A DNA stretch of 64,000 nt from Marivirga salinae (GTDB lineage: Bacteria > Bacteroidota > Bacteroidia > Cytophagales > Cyclobacteriaceae): the NCBI RefSeq assembly GCF_030503855.1, contig NZ_CP129971.1, positions 1,557,501-1,621,500 of the forward strand. Reading direction: 5' to 3'. Within the stretch, counting starts at the first letter, position 1; each line of letters starts with the position of its first letter. The translations under genes and the position numbers were made by a program. The notes beneath the pieces were generated by a model. The model was not told the DNA's origin and ran no database searches. It saw only the letters and a list, made by a program, of their open reading frames with translations. This document shows positions 33,350 through 42,699 of the stretch, in pieces.

Positions 33350-35566
33350 ATGAATGCATCCAATACCATCAAAAAAACATTTCCAGTTACCGGAATGAGC
33401 TGTGCCGCTTGTGCCACAAGCGTGAGCTCTACTTTAAAAAGTACTAAAGGAGTGCAAGATGCTGATGTGAATTTCGCTACACATACAGCCTGGGCTACTT
33501 TTAATCCTGACGAGGTTTCATTGGAAGATTTAAAAACTGCTTTACAGGGTGTGGGCTATGACGCTATCATGGAGGAAGATAATGTGACAGAGAGGCAGGA
33601 GGAGGAACAAATGAAGCAGTTTCTTAAGATTAAGAAGAGTTTGATTGGCTCTGCTATTTTATCAATTCCTGTATTCATCATCGGAATGTTTTTCATGGAC
33701 TGGCAAATCGGGCATTATATTTCTCTTCCTTTATCGGCTATTGTATTATTCTATTTTGGAGGGCATTTTTTCGCTGGAGCATGGAAACAGGCTCGTCACA
33801 GAAAAGCCAATATGGATACGTTAGTGGCTTTAAGTACAGGAATAGCATTTATATTGAGTGTTTTCAACACCTTTTATCCTGAATTTTGGCTGCAGAGAGG
33901 TTTGGAAGCCCATGTATATTATGAAGCAGCAGTAGTTATTATCACATTTATATCTTTAGGGAAATATTTGGAGGAGAAAGCTAAAACCAATACTTCCTCA
34001 GCCTTAAAAAAACTGATTGGCTTGCAACCTAAAACGCTAATCGTTTTAGTAAATGGGAAAGAAGAAGAAATCCCTATTAATGCCGTAAAAGAAGGATTTG
34101 AGATTTTAGTTAAACCAGGTGATAAGATTCCTGTGGATGGTCAAGTCGTGAGCGGTGATTCTTATGTAAACGAAAGCATGATCACTGGAGAGCCAGTTCC
34201 GGTTCAGAAGATTGAAGGGGCAAAGGTTTTTGCGGGTACCATTAATCAGAAAGGAAGCTTTACTTTCAAAGCTGAGAAAGTTGGGGGCGATACCTTATTA
34301 GCTTCCATTATTGAACGAGTAAAAGAAGCTCAGGGAAGTAAAGCCCCAGTTCAAAAATTGGTGGATAAAATTGCTGGAATATTTGTACCTGTAGTAATCG
34401 GGATTGCAATTTTAACCTTCATTTTATGGCAAATATTCGGTGGTGATAATGCCTTAACTCAAGGAATGTTGTCTGCCATCACGGTATTAGTGATTGCCTG
34501 TCCTTGTGCACTTGGCTTGGCAACTCCAACGGCTATCATGGTAGGAGTAGGAAAAGGAGCGGAAAACAATATGCTCATTAGGGATGCAGAAAGTTTGGAA
34601 AAAGCTTATCAGGCAGATGCCATTATCTTGGATAAAACAGGAACCATCACGGAAGGAATGCCATCCGTGGTGAATCAGAAATGGTTTTCGGAAAATGAAC
34701 AACTCAAATCTATTTTATATCAAATTGAAGCAAAAAGTGAGCATCCTTTGGCTGAAGCGGTTCTAAATCAATTAAAATCGGAGGAATTATCATCAGTGAA
34801 GATGGATGCTTTTGAAAGTATTTCAGGTAGGGGAGTGAAAGCTAAATTAGGAGAGCTCAGCTATTTTGTTGGGAATTATGCATTCATGAGCGAGCAAAAA
34901 ATTGAGGCTACAGATGAGATTCTAATTTCAGCTGATCAATGGGAATCCCAAGGTCAGACGGTGATTTATTTTGCTGATGAAAAGCAAATTGTGGCTTTAA
35001 TTGGAATAGCCGATAAAATAAAAGAAAATGCAAAATTAAGTATACAGCAATTACGTGAGAGGGGAATGGAAGTGTATATGCTTACAGGAGATGCGGAGAA
35101 AACGGCTAGAGCTGTAGCAGATGCTGTTGGAATTGAGCATGTGAAAGCGCATTTAATGCCAGCTGATAAATCCAATTTTGTAAAAGAATTGCAATCCAAA
35201 GGAAAAGTGGTGGCTATGGTAGGTGATGGGATCAATGATTCTGAAGCTTTAGCTCAAGCCGATGTTAGTATTGCAATGGGCAAAGGTTCAGATATTGCCA
35301 TTGATGTAGCTAAAATGACTTTGATAGGTTCTGATTTGCAGAATCTTCCTAAAGCTTTTCATTTATCTCAATTGACCATAAGAGGGATCAAGCAAAATCT
35401 TTTTTGGGCATTTATATACAATGTTATTGGAATTCCTTTAGCAGCTGGTTTGCTCTATCCTTTCACAGGATTTTTATTGAATCCTATGATAGCTGGCGCA
35501 GCTATGGCTTTTAGTTCTGTTTCAGTAGTCTTGAATAGCTTGAGGTTGAAGAGTATGAAGTTGTGA
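33350..35566 (+). CDS. copA: copper-translocating P1B-type ATPase
   Basis: 738 residues. One N-terminal heavy-metal domain with GMSCAACATS (Cys18, Cys21), eight predicted membrane helices, the TGEP actuator loop, the CPC ion site in ACPCALGLATPTA (about 384-386), phosphorylation site DKTGT (Asp about 427), SEHPLAEA nucleotide site and GDGINDSEAL hinge (about 624). The CPC plus YN and MxxSS elements in the last helices fit the Cu(I)-exporting CopA subgroup. It pumps Cu(I) out of the cytoplasm. The nearest regulator is the ArsR protein; no CueR or CsoR is visible. Confidence 0.92.
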   Translation: MNASNTIKKTFPVTGMSCAACATSVSSTLKSTKGVQDADVNFATHTAWATFNPDEVSLEDLKTALQGVGYDAIMEEDNVTERQEEEQMKQFLKIKKSLIGSAILSIPVFIIGMFFMDWQIGHYISLPLSAIVLFYFGGHFFAGAWKQARHRKANMDTLVALSTGIAFILSVFNTFYPEFWLQRGLEAHVYYEAAVVIITFISLGKYLEEKAKTNTSSALKKLIGLQPKTLIVLVNGKEEEIPINAVKEGFEILVKPGDKIPVDGQVVSGDSYVNESMITGEPVPVQKIEGAKVFAGTINQKGSFTFKAEKVGGDTLLASIIERVKEAQGSKAPVQKLVDKIAGIFVPVVIGIAILTFILWQIFGGDNALTQGMLSAITVLVIACPCALGLATPTAIMVGVGKGAENNMLIRDAESLEKAYQADAIILDKTGTITEGMPSVVNQKWFSENEQLKSILYQIEAKSEHPLAEAVLNQLKSEELSSVKMDAFESISGRGVKAKLGELSYFVGNYAFMSEQKIEATDEILISADQWESQGQTVIYFADEKQIVALIGIADKIKENAKLSIQQLRERGMEVYMLTGDAEKTARAVADAVGIEHVKAHLMPADKSNFVKELQSKGKVVAMVGDGINDSEALAQADVSIAMGKGSDIAIDVAKMTLIGSDLQNLPKAFHLSQLTIRGIKQNLFWAFIYNVIGIPLAAGLLYPFTGFLLNPMIAGAAMAFSSVSVVLNSLRLKSMKL

Positions 35567-35568
35567 TA

Positions 35569-36093
35569 TTAAAACTCCAACAATTTCTTCACTTGCTCTT
35601 CAAGCAATTCACTGTAAAGTGTGTCCGTAACCTCTTCACCATCAAAATTGCTTTCAATTCTGGCTAATTTGGGCTTTAATGCTAATACATTCATCCCTAA
35701 ATAATTGAAGATATCGGTCATGTGACTTAAGGCTAATCCAGCGCCTTGCATTCCAGAAGAAATGCCAACTAACGCGCATTTCTTATTTTGAAAGCTGTTC
35801 GGATATTCCATTCCATCAATAAATGCTTTAAGTGCACCAGGAAATGAACCATTATATTCAGGAATGATGAAAACATATTTATCCGAAGATCGCAACTTCT
35901 CTAAAAAGATATTGAATTCAGGGTTTTTACCATTGTTTTCATATAATGCCGTATAAACAAAATCCTTAGGCAAATCAGCAAGATCAATGATATTGGATTC
36001 CACTTGATGTTGAGTCAATAAGCTTTGATATAGATGAGCAACTTTTGCTGATACGGAGTTTTGGCGGTTTGTTCCTGAAATAATTGTGATCAT
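35569..36093 (-). CDS. NADPH-dependent FMN reductase
   Basis: 174 residues, flavodoxin-like fold: the FMN phosphate loop ISGTNRQNSVS (4-14), FIIPEYNGSFPGALKAFID (about 76-94) and the final VGISSGMQGAGL loop. These enzymes transfer hydride from NAD(P)H to FMN, quinones, azo dyes or metals. It is convergent with copA, with two bases between the stops, and 70 bases downstream of the YceI gene on the same strand, separated from it by a terminator. Confidence 0.8.
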   Translation of the reverse strand: MITIISGTNRQNSVSAKVAHLYQSLLTQHQVESNIIDLADLPKDFVYTALYENNGKNPEFNIFLEKLRSSDKYVFIIPEYNGSFPGALKAFIDGMEYPNSFQNKKCALVGISSGMQGAGLALSHMTDIFNYLGMNVLALKPKLARIESNFDGEEVTDTLYSELLEEQVKKLLEF

Positions 36094-36104
36094 TATTTTG
36101 AGCT

Positions 36105-36140
36105 ATTTAAAAACAAAAATAGGGACATAATGTCCCTATT
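36105..36140 (-). terminator. terminator of the yceI gene
   Basis: On the minus strand AATAGGGACAT-A-ATGTCCCTATT (11-bp arms, 36118-36140) is followed by TTTTTGTTTTT. It separates the yceI gene from the FMN reductase gene. Confidence 0.8.
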
Positions 36141-36166
36141 CAATAATTTATCTAATTAGATTTGAA

Positions 36167-36757
36167 TTATAATGATGATAAATTAATAGTTAACTCAAAA
36201 TCATCATAAATCATTTTATCGCCTAAGCCATCAAAAAATGATCCTGAGCCATATTTAACTTGCCATTTTGTTCTGTCTAATGCGAAAGAAGCTTTGGCAT
36301 TTGCCTTTCCGTTTTCAACAGTTACGTTAGCAGGAAATGTAATTTTATTGGTTATTCCTTTGATCGTTAAATCACCTGCAACAAAGTGAGTAGCATCAGT
36401 TGCTTCACTTTTATCTATTGAAGTTATGGTGAATTTAGCAGTCGGGTGATCTTCAACACTGAAAAAATCATCAGATCTTAAGTGACCCATTAATTTATCT
36501 TTGTACTCACCCTCTAAATCTAATACATTAATTGTGGTCATGTCAATGATGAATGAACCTCCAGTTACTTGACCATCTTCCATTTCTAATGCACCTTCTT
36601 TAATGTCAACAGTTCCGTTGTGCTGACCTGTTACTTTTTTACCTACCCATGCAATTTGGCTTGAGTTAGTGTCTACTTTTACTTCTTTTTGTAAAACTGT
36701 AAAAGCCGCAGCCATAATTAATGCTGCCATTCCGATTGATAAAATCTTTGTTTTCAT
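36167..36757 (-). CDS. YceI family periplasmic protein
   Basis: 196 residues with a signal peptide (LSIGMAALIMAAAFTVL). The mature domain opens VDTNSSQIAWVGKKVTGQHNG and continues with LRSDDFFSVEDHPTAKFTIT, DLTIKGITNKITFPANV and ALDRTKWQVKYGSG, the standard YceI lipocalin-like order. YceI barrels bind polyisoprenoid lipids. A near-consensus -7 element (TACATTTA on the minus strand) lies about 20 bases upstream. Confidence 0.9.
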   Translation of the reverse strand: MKTKILSIGMAALIMAAAFTVLQKEVKVDTNSSQIAWVGKKVTGQHNGTVDIKEGALEMEDGQVTGGSFIIDMTTINVLDLEGEYKDKLMGHLRSDDFFSVEDHPTAKFTITSIDKSEATDATHFVAGDLTIKGITNKITFPANVTVENGKANAKASFALDRTKWQVKYGSGSFFDGLGDKMIYDDFELTINLSSL

Positions 36758-36891
36758 AATTCTTTAATTGTATTTACATTAAATGTAGGTACATATACTT
36801 TATAAATCAAAAAAGGTTTAAAATATTTCAAATAAATTTTTGATTATATAGGTTCTTCAATCAAATTCGGACAAAATTGTTTAAAAGAATT

Positions 36892-37710
36892 ATGAGCACG
36901 ATAAAAGAAATAAAAGAAGCAACAGATTTTATAAAAAGTGAAATAGATTTTAAACCAGAGGTTGGTATCATTTTAGGTACTGGTTTGGGAGCTTTAGTGG
37001 ATGATATTAAAATAGAACACTCCATATCTTATAAGGATATTCCCAACTTCCCGGTTTCCACAGTAGAAACGCATAGTGGACACTTAATATTCGGTGAATT
37101 AAGCGGTAAGAAAGTCATCGCTATGAATGGTCGTTTCCATTATTACGAAGGCTATAGCATGAATCAAGTGGTCATGCCTGTGCGCATTATGCACTTATTA
37201 GGGATACAATATTTATTCATTTCCAATGCTGCAGGTGGTTTAAATCCAAAGCTGGAATTAAGCGATTTAATGGTTATTAATGATCACATCAATCTATTTC
37301 CTGAAAATCCTTTAAGAGGCGAAAACCTAGATGAATTTGGTGGAAGGTTTCCTGATATGTACGATGCTTATGAACCGAAACTGATTCAGTTGGCAAAAGA
37401 AGTGGCAAAAGAAGAAGGAATAGATATAAAAGAAGGTGTTTATGCAGGGGTTCAGGGACCTAATTTAGAAACACCTGCAGAATATCGTTATTTAGATAAG
37501 ATTGGAGCTGATGCAGTGGGAATGAGCACAATTCCTGAAAATATAGCAGCACGTCATATTCAAATCCCTGTATTTGCTGTTTCGGTGATTACGGATTTGT
37601 GCTATCCAGAGAAATTAAAGCCAGCAGCAATTCCAGAAATAATTGGAGCTGCAATTAATGCAGAGCCTAAAATGACTACAATTTTCAAAGGCTTGCTAAA
37701 TAGAATTTGA
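36892..37710 (+). CDS. purine nucleoside phosphorylase I
   Basis: 272 residues from ATG 36892; an in-frame TTG upstream is less likely. Trimeric PNP signatures: ILGTGLGALVDD, VETHSGHLIFGEL, NGRFHYYEGY, SNAAGGLNP and GVQGPNLETPAEYR, with the late EYRYLDKIGADAVGMSTIPE. It splits inosine and guanosine with phosphate to the base and ribose 1-phosphate. Bacteroidota enzymes of this length belong to the low-molecular-mass class (PunA/XapA-like) rather than DeoD. Single gene. Confidence 0.92.
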   Translation: MSTIKEIKEATDFIKSEIDFKPEVGIILGTGLGALVDDIKIEHSISYKDIPNFPVSTVETHSGHLIFGELSGKKVIAMNGRFHYYEGYSMNQVVMPVRIMHLLGIQYLFISNAAGGLNPKLELSDLMVINDHINLFPENPLRGENLDEFGGRFPDMYDAYEPKLIQLAKEVAKEEGIDIKEGVYAGVQGPNLETPAEYRYLDKIGADAVGMSTIPENIAARHIQIPVFAVSVITDLCYPEKLKPAAIPEIIGAAINAEPKMTTIFKGLLNRI

Positions 37711-37902
37711 TCTTAAAAGAGGTTTTGACCTGCTCTTGACCTTATGTGTATTCTTAGTATATTAAGTTAATGTTAACTTAAATTTTACTGTGTTAATATG
37801 TTAAAAGCGATTTTAATCAATAAAAACAGTTGCAATCCCATTTTGTAGATTTTATTAATTATTTGTTAACATAGTATATATAAAATTAATATTGCTTAGG
37901 CT

Positions 37903-37910
37903 TACTTTTG
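37903..37910 (+). promoter_or_regulatory. -7 element for the porin gene
   Basis: TACTTTTG matches TAnnTTTG exactly and ends 19 bases before the ATG at 37930. No TTG is found at the normal distance, so the promoter may need an activator. Confidence 0.5.
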
Positions 37911-37929
37911 CGCAAACATTAAAATAGAA

Positions 37930-39135
37930 ATGCGAAAAATAAGCCTAACTTTTTTAATCTTCTTTTTGATTATTCAGTCTTCTCAAGGTCAAATAGAAAA
38001 AATGCCTTACGATATTAATGGCAATTCATGGTTTGAGAATATCAAAATAGGTGGCTATGTTCAAGCCAGGTATAACAGATTGTTTGAAACAAATCCGAAT
38101 CTGGATTGCGACCAATGTGATAAAAGCTGGGGCGCTGGAAATGGAATCTTTTTAAGAAGGGTCAGACTCAAATTCTCAGGAAATCTGGGTGACTATGTTT
38201 ATTTCTATATTCAACCCGATTTTGCAAGTTCAGGGAGTGGCAGTGGTCAACATTACGGTCAATTAAGAGATGCATATTTTGATGTAAGTTTAGATAAGGC
38301 AAGAGAATTTCGCTTTAGATTTGGACAAAGTAAGATTCCTTACGGATTTGAAAATATGCAATCAAGTCAGAATAGACTTCCATTAGATAGAAATGATGGA
38401 ATCAATAGTTCAATTAAAAATGAAAGAGAGCTTAGTTTATTATTTTATTGGGCACCTAAAGAAACTAGGGAATTGTTCAGGGAATTGGTTTCTGAGGGCT
38501 TAAAGGGTTCAGGAGATTATGGTGTAGTTGGATTTGGTGTTTTCAACGGTCAAACTGGTAATTCACCTGAACTTAATGATGCTCTTCACATTGTCGGAAG
38601 AGTTAGCTACCCTATGCAAATTGGCAATCAGATAATTGAACCAGGTATACAAGCTTACACTGGGCAATTTCAAATGCCTCAATCTAATTTAAGTGATGGC
38701 GTAAATGTAAAAGAAAGTTTAAATTATTTAGACCAAAGAGCTGCTGCTACTTTTATTTTATATCCTCAGCCTTTTGGAATCCAGGCAGAATATAACTGGG
38801 GAACAGGACCAGAATTTAATAAAAACACCAATACTATCGAGCAAACTAGTTTGGAAGGCGGTTATGCGACCTTGACATACAAAATTTCAAAATTCAAACA
38901 ATTATTCTATCCATTTATGAGATATCACTATTATGACGGGGGTAAAAAGTTTGAACGCGATGCCAGAAGTTATAATGTAAGCGAACTTGAAATTGGAATG
39001 GAATGGAGACCATTAAGGGCATTTGAACTAGTAGCTCATTATACCATTTCATCAAGAAGATATGAAGATTTCCAGAATCAAGATAACCTGCAAACAGGTC
39101 GATTGTTAAGATTGCAAGCCCAAGTGAACTTTTAA
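37930..39135 (+). CDS. phosphate-selective-type porin (OprO/OprP family)
   Basis: 401 residues with a signal peptide (FLIFFLIIQSSQGQ). The N-terminal barrel strands IGGYVQARYNRL and FLRRVRLKFSGNLGDYVYFYIQPDFA, then AYFDVSLDKAREFRFRFGQ and KIPYGFENMQSS, follow the OprP pattern. A pair of cysteines (LDCDQCD, about residues 55-58) sits in the first extracellular loop. Such porins carry phosphate or other anions. No pst or pho genes are adjacent; the substrate is inferred from family only. Confidence 0.8.
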   Translation: MRKISLTFLIFFLIIQSSQGQIEKMPYDINGNSWFENIKIGGYVQARYNRLFETNPNLDCDQCDKSWGAGNGIFLRRVRLKFSGNLGDYVYFYIQPDFASSGSGSGQHYGQLRDAYFDVSLDKAREFRFRFGQSKIPYGFENMQSSQNRLPLDRNDGINSSIKNERELSLLFYWAPKETRELFRELVSEGLKGSGDYGVVGFGVFNGQTGNSPELNDALHIVGRVSYPMQIGNQIIEPGIQAYTGQFQMPQSNLSDGVNVKESLNYLDQRAAATFILYPQPFGIQAEYNWGTGPEFNKNTNTIEQTSLEGGYATLTYKISKFKQLFYPFMRYHYYDGGKKFERDARSYNVSELEIGMEWRPLRAFELVAHYTISSRRYEDFQNQDNLQTGRLLRLQAQVNF

Positions 39136-39219
39136 AAAATAAATCAGTCTCCCATTAGTACATTCTGAAACTATTTCATTTTAGCTTCGCTTAAATAAAC
39201 AATACCAAACTGAGGAATT

Positions 39220-39744
39220 ATGAAATTTGGTAATGTGAAAATCGAAGCTATTCAAGGAGATATCACTAATCAAAATGATATCACTGCTATTGTAAATGCT
39301 GCCAATGCACAATTGCAAATGGGTGGAGGAGTAGCAGGAGCAATACATACAGCTGCCGGTAAAGAGTTGGCTGAGGAAACTAAATTTTTAGCTCCAATTA
39401 ATCCTGGTCAAGCAGTTATTACGGGGGCGTATAAGCTTCCTAACAAATATATAATACATACTTTAGGTCCAGTATATGGATTTAACCAACCCGAAGAAAC
39501 ATTTTTAAGGAAATGCTATAAAAATTCTCTTGCTCTAGCAGAAGAAAATAATATTGATTCCATTGCATTTCCAGCAATTTCCACGGGTGCGTTTGGGTAC
39601 CCCTTTGAACAGGCAACGGAAATTGCCTTCTCCTCAGTTTTGGATTTCACGAATGAAGCTAAATCAGTTAAGCTTATCCGTTTTGTTTTATTTAGCGAAA
39701 AGGATTTTCAGTATTATCAAAAGAAGCTAAATTCAATCAAATAG
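39220..39744 (+). CDS. macro domain ADP-ribose hydrolase (YmdB/MacroD-like)
   Basis: 174 residues, one macro domain: GDITNQNDITAIVNAANAQL with the adenine-contact Asp and catalytic-loop Asn, GGGVAGAIHTAAG, and AFPAISTGAFGYP in the diphosphate loop. Family members remove O-acetyl from ADP-ribose or cut mono-ADP-ribose from proteins. It is 20 bases upstream of pncB and in one operon with pncB and pncA, linking ADP-ribose processing to NAD salvage. Cytoplasmic. Confidence 0.88.
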   Translation: MKFGNVKIEAIQGDITNQNDITAIVNAANAQLQMGGGVAGAIHTAAGKELAEETKFLAPINPGQAVITGAYKLPNKYIIHTLGPVYGFNQPEETFLRKCYKNSLALAEENNIDSIAFPAISTGAFGYPFEQATEIAFSSVLDFTNEAKSVKLIRFVLFSEKDFQYYQKKLNSIK

Positions 39745-39764
39745 ATTCCTTAAATAGATTTTGT

Positions 39765-41177
39765 ATGAATTTTATTACGGGTACTTACACAGACCAATAT
39801 CAACTAACAATGGCTCAGGTCTATTTCCATAATAATGGAGCAGAACAAGAAGCTGTTTTTGACTATTTTTTTAGAAAGTCACCTTTTAAAGGAGGATATG
39901 CAATTTTTGCAGGACTTGAAAATCTATTAGATATTTTGGAGGATCTTAGTTTTACGAAAAAAGATCTTGATTTTCTGAAGGCTCAGGGGTTTGATCGTAA
40001 GTTCTTGGAGTACCTCAAAGAATTTGAGTTTAAAGGGAAAGTTTATAGTGTAAGTGAAGGGGATGTAGTATTTCCCACAAGACCAGTAGTTCGAGTGGAA
40101 GGAAATATAATTGAAGCTCAACTCATAGAGACTGTATTATTAAATATTCTCAATTTTCAATCCTTAATTGCCACCAAAGCCTCAAGAATAAAATTAGTAG
40201 CGCCAGATAGAACATTGATAGATTTTGGTATGCGAAGAGCACATGCTTTTGGGAGCTACCATGCTAGTAGAGCTGCAATAATAGGTGGATTTGATGCCAG
40301 TAGTCATGTGATGGCAGGTAGAGATTTTGGAATTCCAGTTTCAGGTACAATGGCACATTCATTTATCCAGAGTTATGACGATGAATTAAGTGCTTTTCGT
40401 GCTTTTGCAAAAGTGCGTCCTGATGATTGTGTTTTATTGGTTGATACTTATGATACATTAAAAAGCGGAATCCCGAATGCCATAAAAGTGGCAAAAGAAA
40501 TGGAAGCCGATGGTCATAAGTTGAAAGCTATTCGATTAGATAGTGGCGATTTATCCTACCTCGCAAAGAAAAGTAGAAAAATGCTGGATCAAGAAGGCTT
40601 AGAATATGTAAAAATTGCAGCCTCCAATCAATTGGATGAATACGTAATCAAAAGTTTGCTAGAACAAGGCGCCCCAATAGATGTAATGGGAGTTGGAACA
40701 AACTTAGTAACAGGAAAGCCAGATGCTGCTTTAGATGGTGTTTATAAATTGGCCTATACAAAAGGAAAAGCAAGGATTAAACTATCAGAAAATAAGGCTA
40801 AAATCACTCTGCCAGGTAAAAAGCAAGTATTCAGATTAAGGGATAGTCAACAACGATTAATTGGAGGAGATCTAGTCACACTTGAAGATGAAAATTCGGT
40901 AGAAGAGATGTTTCATCCTTTTGAAGCAGATAAATCAATGAAATTTTCTGATTGCCAACAGGAGCCATTATTAAAAATGGTCATGAAAAATGGTAAGCGA
41001 CTTAATAAAACGAAATCCTTGAAAGAGATTCAAAAATATAGTCAAGAAAGATTGGCTGAATTCCCTATTGAATTTACAAGATTTGATAATCCTCATATTT
41101 ATAAAATTGGATTGAGTAAAAATTTATTGGATTTAAGAAATCAATTAGTAACTGAAGAAAAAGAAAAGGCTTTATGA
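39765..41177 (+). CDS. pncB: nicotinate phosphoribosyltransferase
   Basis: 470 residues. TDQYQLTMAQVYF near the N terminus, DFGMRRAHAFGSYHASRAA in the middle (phosphorylated-His and PRPP region), SGTMAHSFIQSY, LLVDTYDTLKSG and IRLDSGDLSYLA are hallmark motifs. It makes nicotinate mononucleotide from nicotinate and PRPP with ATP. Length fits the long bacterial class. The pncA ATG overlaps its stop codon (ATGA), so product flow nicotinamide - nicotinate - NaMN is encoded by coupled genes. Confidence 0.93.
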   Translation: MNFITGTYTDQYQLTMAQVYFHNNGAEQEAVFDYFFRKSPFKGGYAIFAGLENLLDILEDLSFTKKDLDFLKAQGFDRKFLEYLKEFEFKGKVYSVSEGDVVFPTRPVVRVEGNIIEAQLIETVLLNILNFQSLIATKASRIKLVAPDRTLIDFGMRRAHAFGSYHASRAAIIGGFDASSHVMAGRDFGIPVSGTMAHSFIQSYDDELSAFRAFAKVRPDDCVLLVDTYDTLKSGIPNAIKVAKEMEADGHKLKAIRLDSGDLSYLAKKSRKMLDQEGLEYVKIAASNQLDEYVIKSLLEQGAPIDVMGVGTNLVTGKPDAALDGVYKLAYTKGKARIKLSENKAKITLPGKKQVFRLRDSQQRLIGGDLVTLEDENSVEEMFHPFEADKSMKFSDCQQEPLLKMVMKNGKRLNKTKSLKEIQKYSQERLAEFPIEFTRFDNPHIYKIGLSKNLLDLRNQLVTEEKEKAL

Positions 41178-41779
41178 AAACCTTAATTATAGTAGATCCC
41201 CAATACGACTTTATGCCTGGAGGCTCTTTAGAAGTTGAAAAAGGGGATGAAATTATACCTGTTATTAATTCCATCTCTGATGAATTTGAATTAATAGTGG
41301 CTACACAAGATTGGCACCCTGATGGACATAGCAGCTTCGCCTCCAGTCATAACGGCAAAAAGCAATTTGATAAAATAGAATGGAAGGGTATGGAGCAAGT
41401 TTTATGGCCGGATCATTGCGTTCAGGGTTCAAAAGGAGCAAATTTCCATGAAGCTTTAAAAATTGATAGTGTTGAAGCAATTTTTAGAAAAGGAATGAAT
41501 CCTGATATTGACAGCTACAGTGGTTTTTATGATAATGAGCATAAAAAAAGCACTGGATTAAGCGGTTATTTAAAAGAGAAAAAGGCGAGTGAATTATATT
41601 TCTGTGGGTTGGCCGCTGACATATGTGTTTATTTCACTTTAAAAGATGCAATCAATGAAGGTTTTAAAGTGAACTTAATTGAAAATGCAACTCGCCCTCT
41701 GGATGAAGGCGATTTTGCTGAACAGAAGAAAGAATTAAAATCCCTAGGGGTTAATATTTTAAAAAGCACAGAATTATAA
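41174..41779 (+). CDS. pncA: nicotinamidase
   Basis: 201 residues. The catalytic triad is readable: Asp8 (VDPQYDF), Lys106 (IFRKGMNP) and Cys151 (AADICVYFTL); the metal site is in ATQDWHPDGHSSF (Asp46, His48, His52 region). It deamidates nicotinamide to nicotinate, also activating pyrazinamide. Starts inside the pncB stop codon. Last gene of the macro-pncB-pncA operon; no clear terminator follows. Confidence 0.93.
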   Translation: MKTLIIVDPQYDFMPGGSLEVEKGDEIIPVINSISDEFELIVATQDWHPDGHSSFASSHNGKKQFDKIEWKGMEQVLWPDHCVQGSKGANFHEALKIDSVEAIFRKGMNPDIDSYSGFYDNEHKKSTGLSGYLKEKKASELYFCGLAADICVYFTLKDAINEGFKVNLIENATRPLDEGDFAEQKKELKSLGVNILKSTEL

Positions 41780-41782
41780 ATT

Positions 41783-42085
41783 CTAGCCTATCAGTCTTTT
41801 TTTAAGGTAATTATTAATATCCAATAGAGCATCAATAATATTGTCTGCCATTTTTTGGCGATACCCATTCACTCTTTGATTTATAAGCTGACCAGATTCT
41901 CCATTAAAAGCAAATCTGCCAATAGTTTTATTGTTTTTGATCTCATAAATCAATATTTCATAAATTGATATGTCTATTCCATTGTGATAACCTGTTCCCA
42001 TTTTCCAGCTTAAATCCCTTCTTTCTTTAATGGTATGATTTAATAAATCAACCAATGCGTTTTTATTTAAATTCATGATGATCAA
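41783..42085 (-). CDS. hypothetical small protein (100 aa)
   Basis: 100 residues, no signal peptide; ATG 42076 (MNLNKNALVDLLN) is an alternative start. A central beta section (GIDISIYEILIYEI, TIGRFAFNGES) is flanked by helices, ending in the basic helix NNYLKKRLIG. I do not recognise a family. The stop codon is three bases from that of pncA, which is convergent. Confidence 0.5.
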   Translation of the reverse strand: MIIMNLNKNALVDLLNHTIKERRDLSWKMGTGYHNGIDISIYEILIYEIKNNKTIGRFAFNGESGQLINQRVNGYRQKMADNIIDALLDINNYLKKRLIG

Positions 42086-42250
42086 TGAGTTGTTTCCATT
42101 TACAATTTAAAGAAAATATTTTCACTCTAAAAGTGATATATTGATATTTAGCATAAAAACAAAATTAAAATCTGAATAAACAGATATTTAAAGTTAAATG
42201 CTTGGTATTTAGTATAGAGAGTTCGCGATTAGATTTTGGGGCTAGATGAA

Positions 42251-42652
42251 TTACCCCATATAATCTCCCGTTTTTTGACGGCATTCTTTGGCCTTCTTTT
42301 TGGAAATTATTTTCCAGAATGGGTTTCTTAAAAATAAGGCAGTTTTTACAAATATATTATGCATATTTCTCTGAAATCCTGAATGAAATTTCGAGGCATT
42401 TTTGGGCATTACTACATACTCATAACCAAATCTTTGAGTAACCTTGTCCATACATGGGTTTCCGTATAATATATTCTTTGTATTCTTTATGTAAATACTA
42501 AGAAGTTTACGGTTTGGAAATTCATTTTCAGGCTCTAGTTCCGGCTCCTGTTTTATTTTCTCAGTTGAATTTTCCTTATAATTAATTTGGCTAAATCCTT
42601 CAAACGAAAATAAATAAATGCTTAAAATGAAGAAAAGTATGCATTTAATCAT
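42251..42652 (-). CDS. hypothetical exported protein (133 aa)
   Basis: A signal peptide (ILFFILSIYLFSFEGFSQ) is followed by an acidic stretch (EPELEPENE) and a basic C-terminal half ending KKKAKECRQKTGDYMG. No domain is recognised. It lies 48 bases downstream of the TolC-like gene on the same strand and could be the last gene of the efflux operon, though nothing in its sequence says so. Confidence 0.5.
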   Translation of the reverse strand: MIKCILFFILSIYLFSFEGFSQINYKENSTEKIKQEPELEPENEFPNRKLLSIYIKNTKNILYGNPCMDKVTQRFGYEYVVMPKNASKFHSGFQRNMHNIFVKTALFLRNPFWKIISKKKAKECRQKTGDYMG

Positions 42653-42699
42653 AATACAAACATCATAAAATAATTTAAAATGCCGACTTTTTTAATGAT

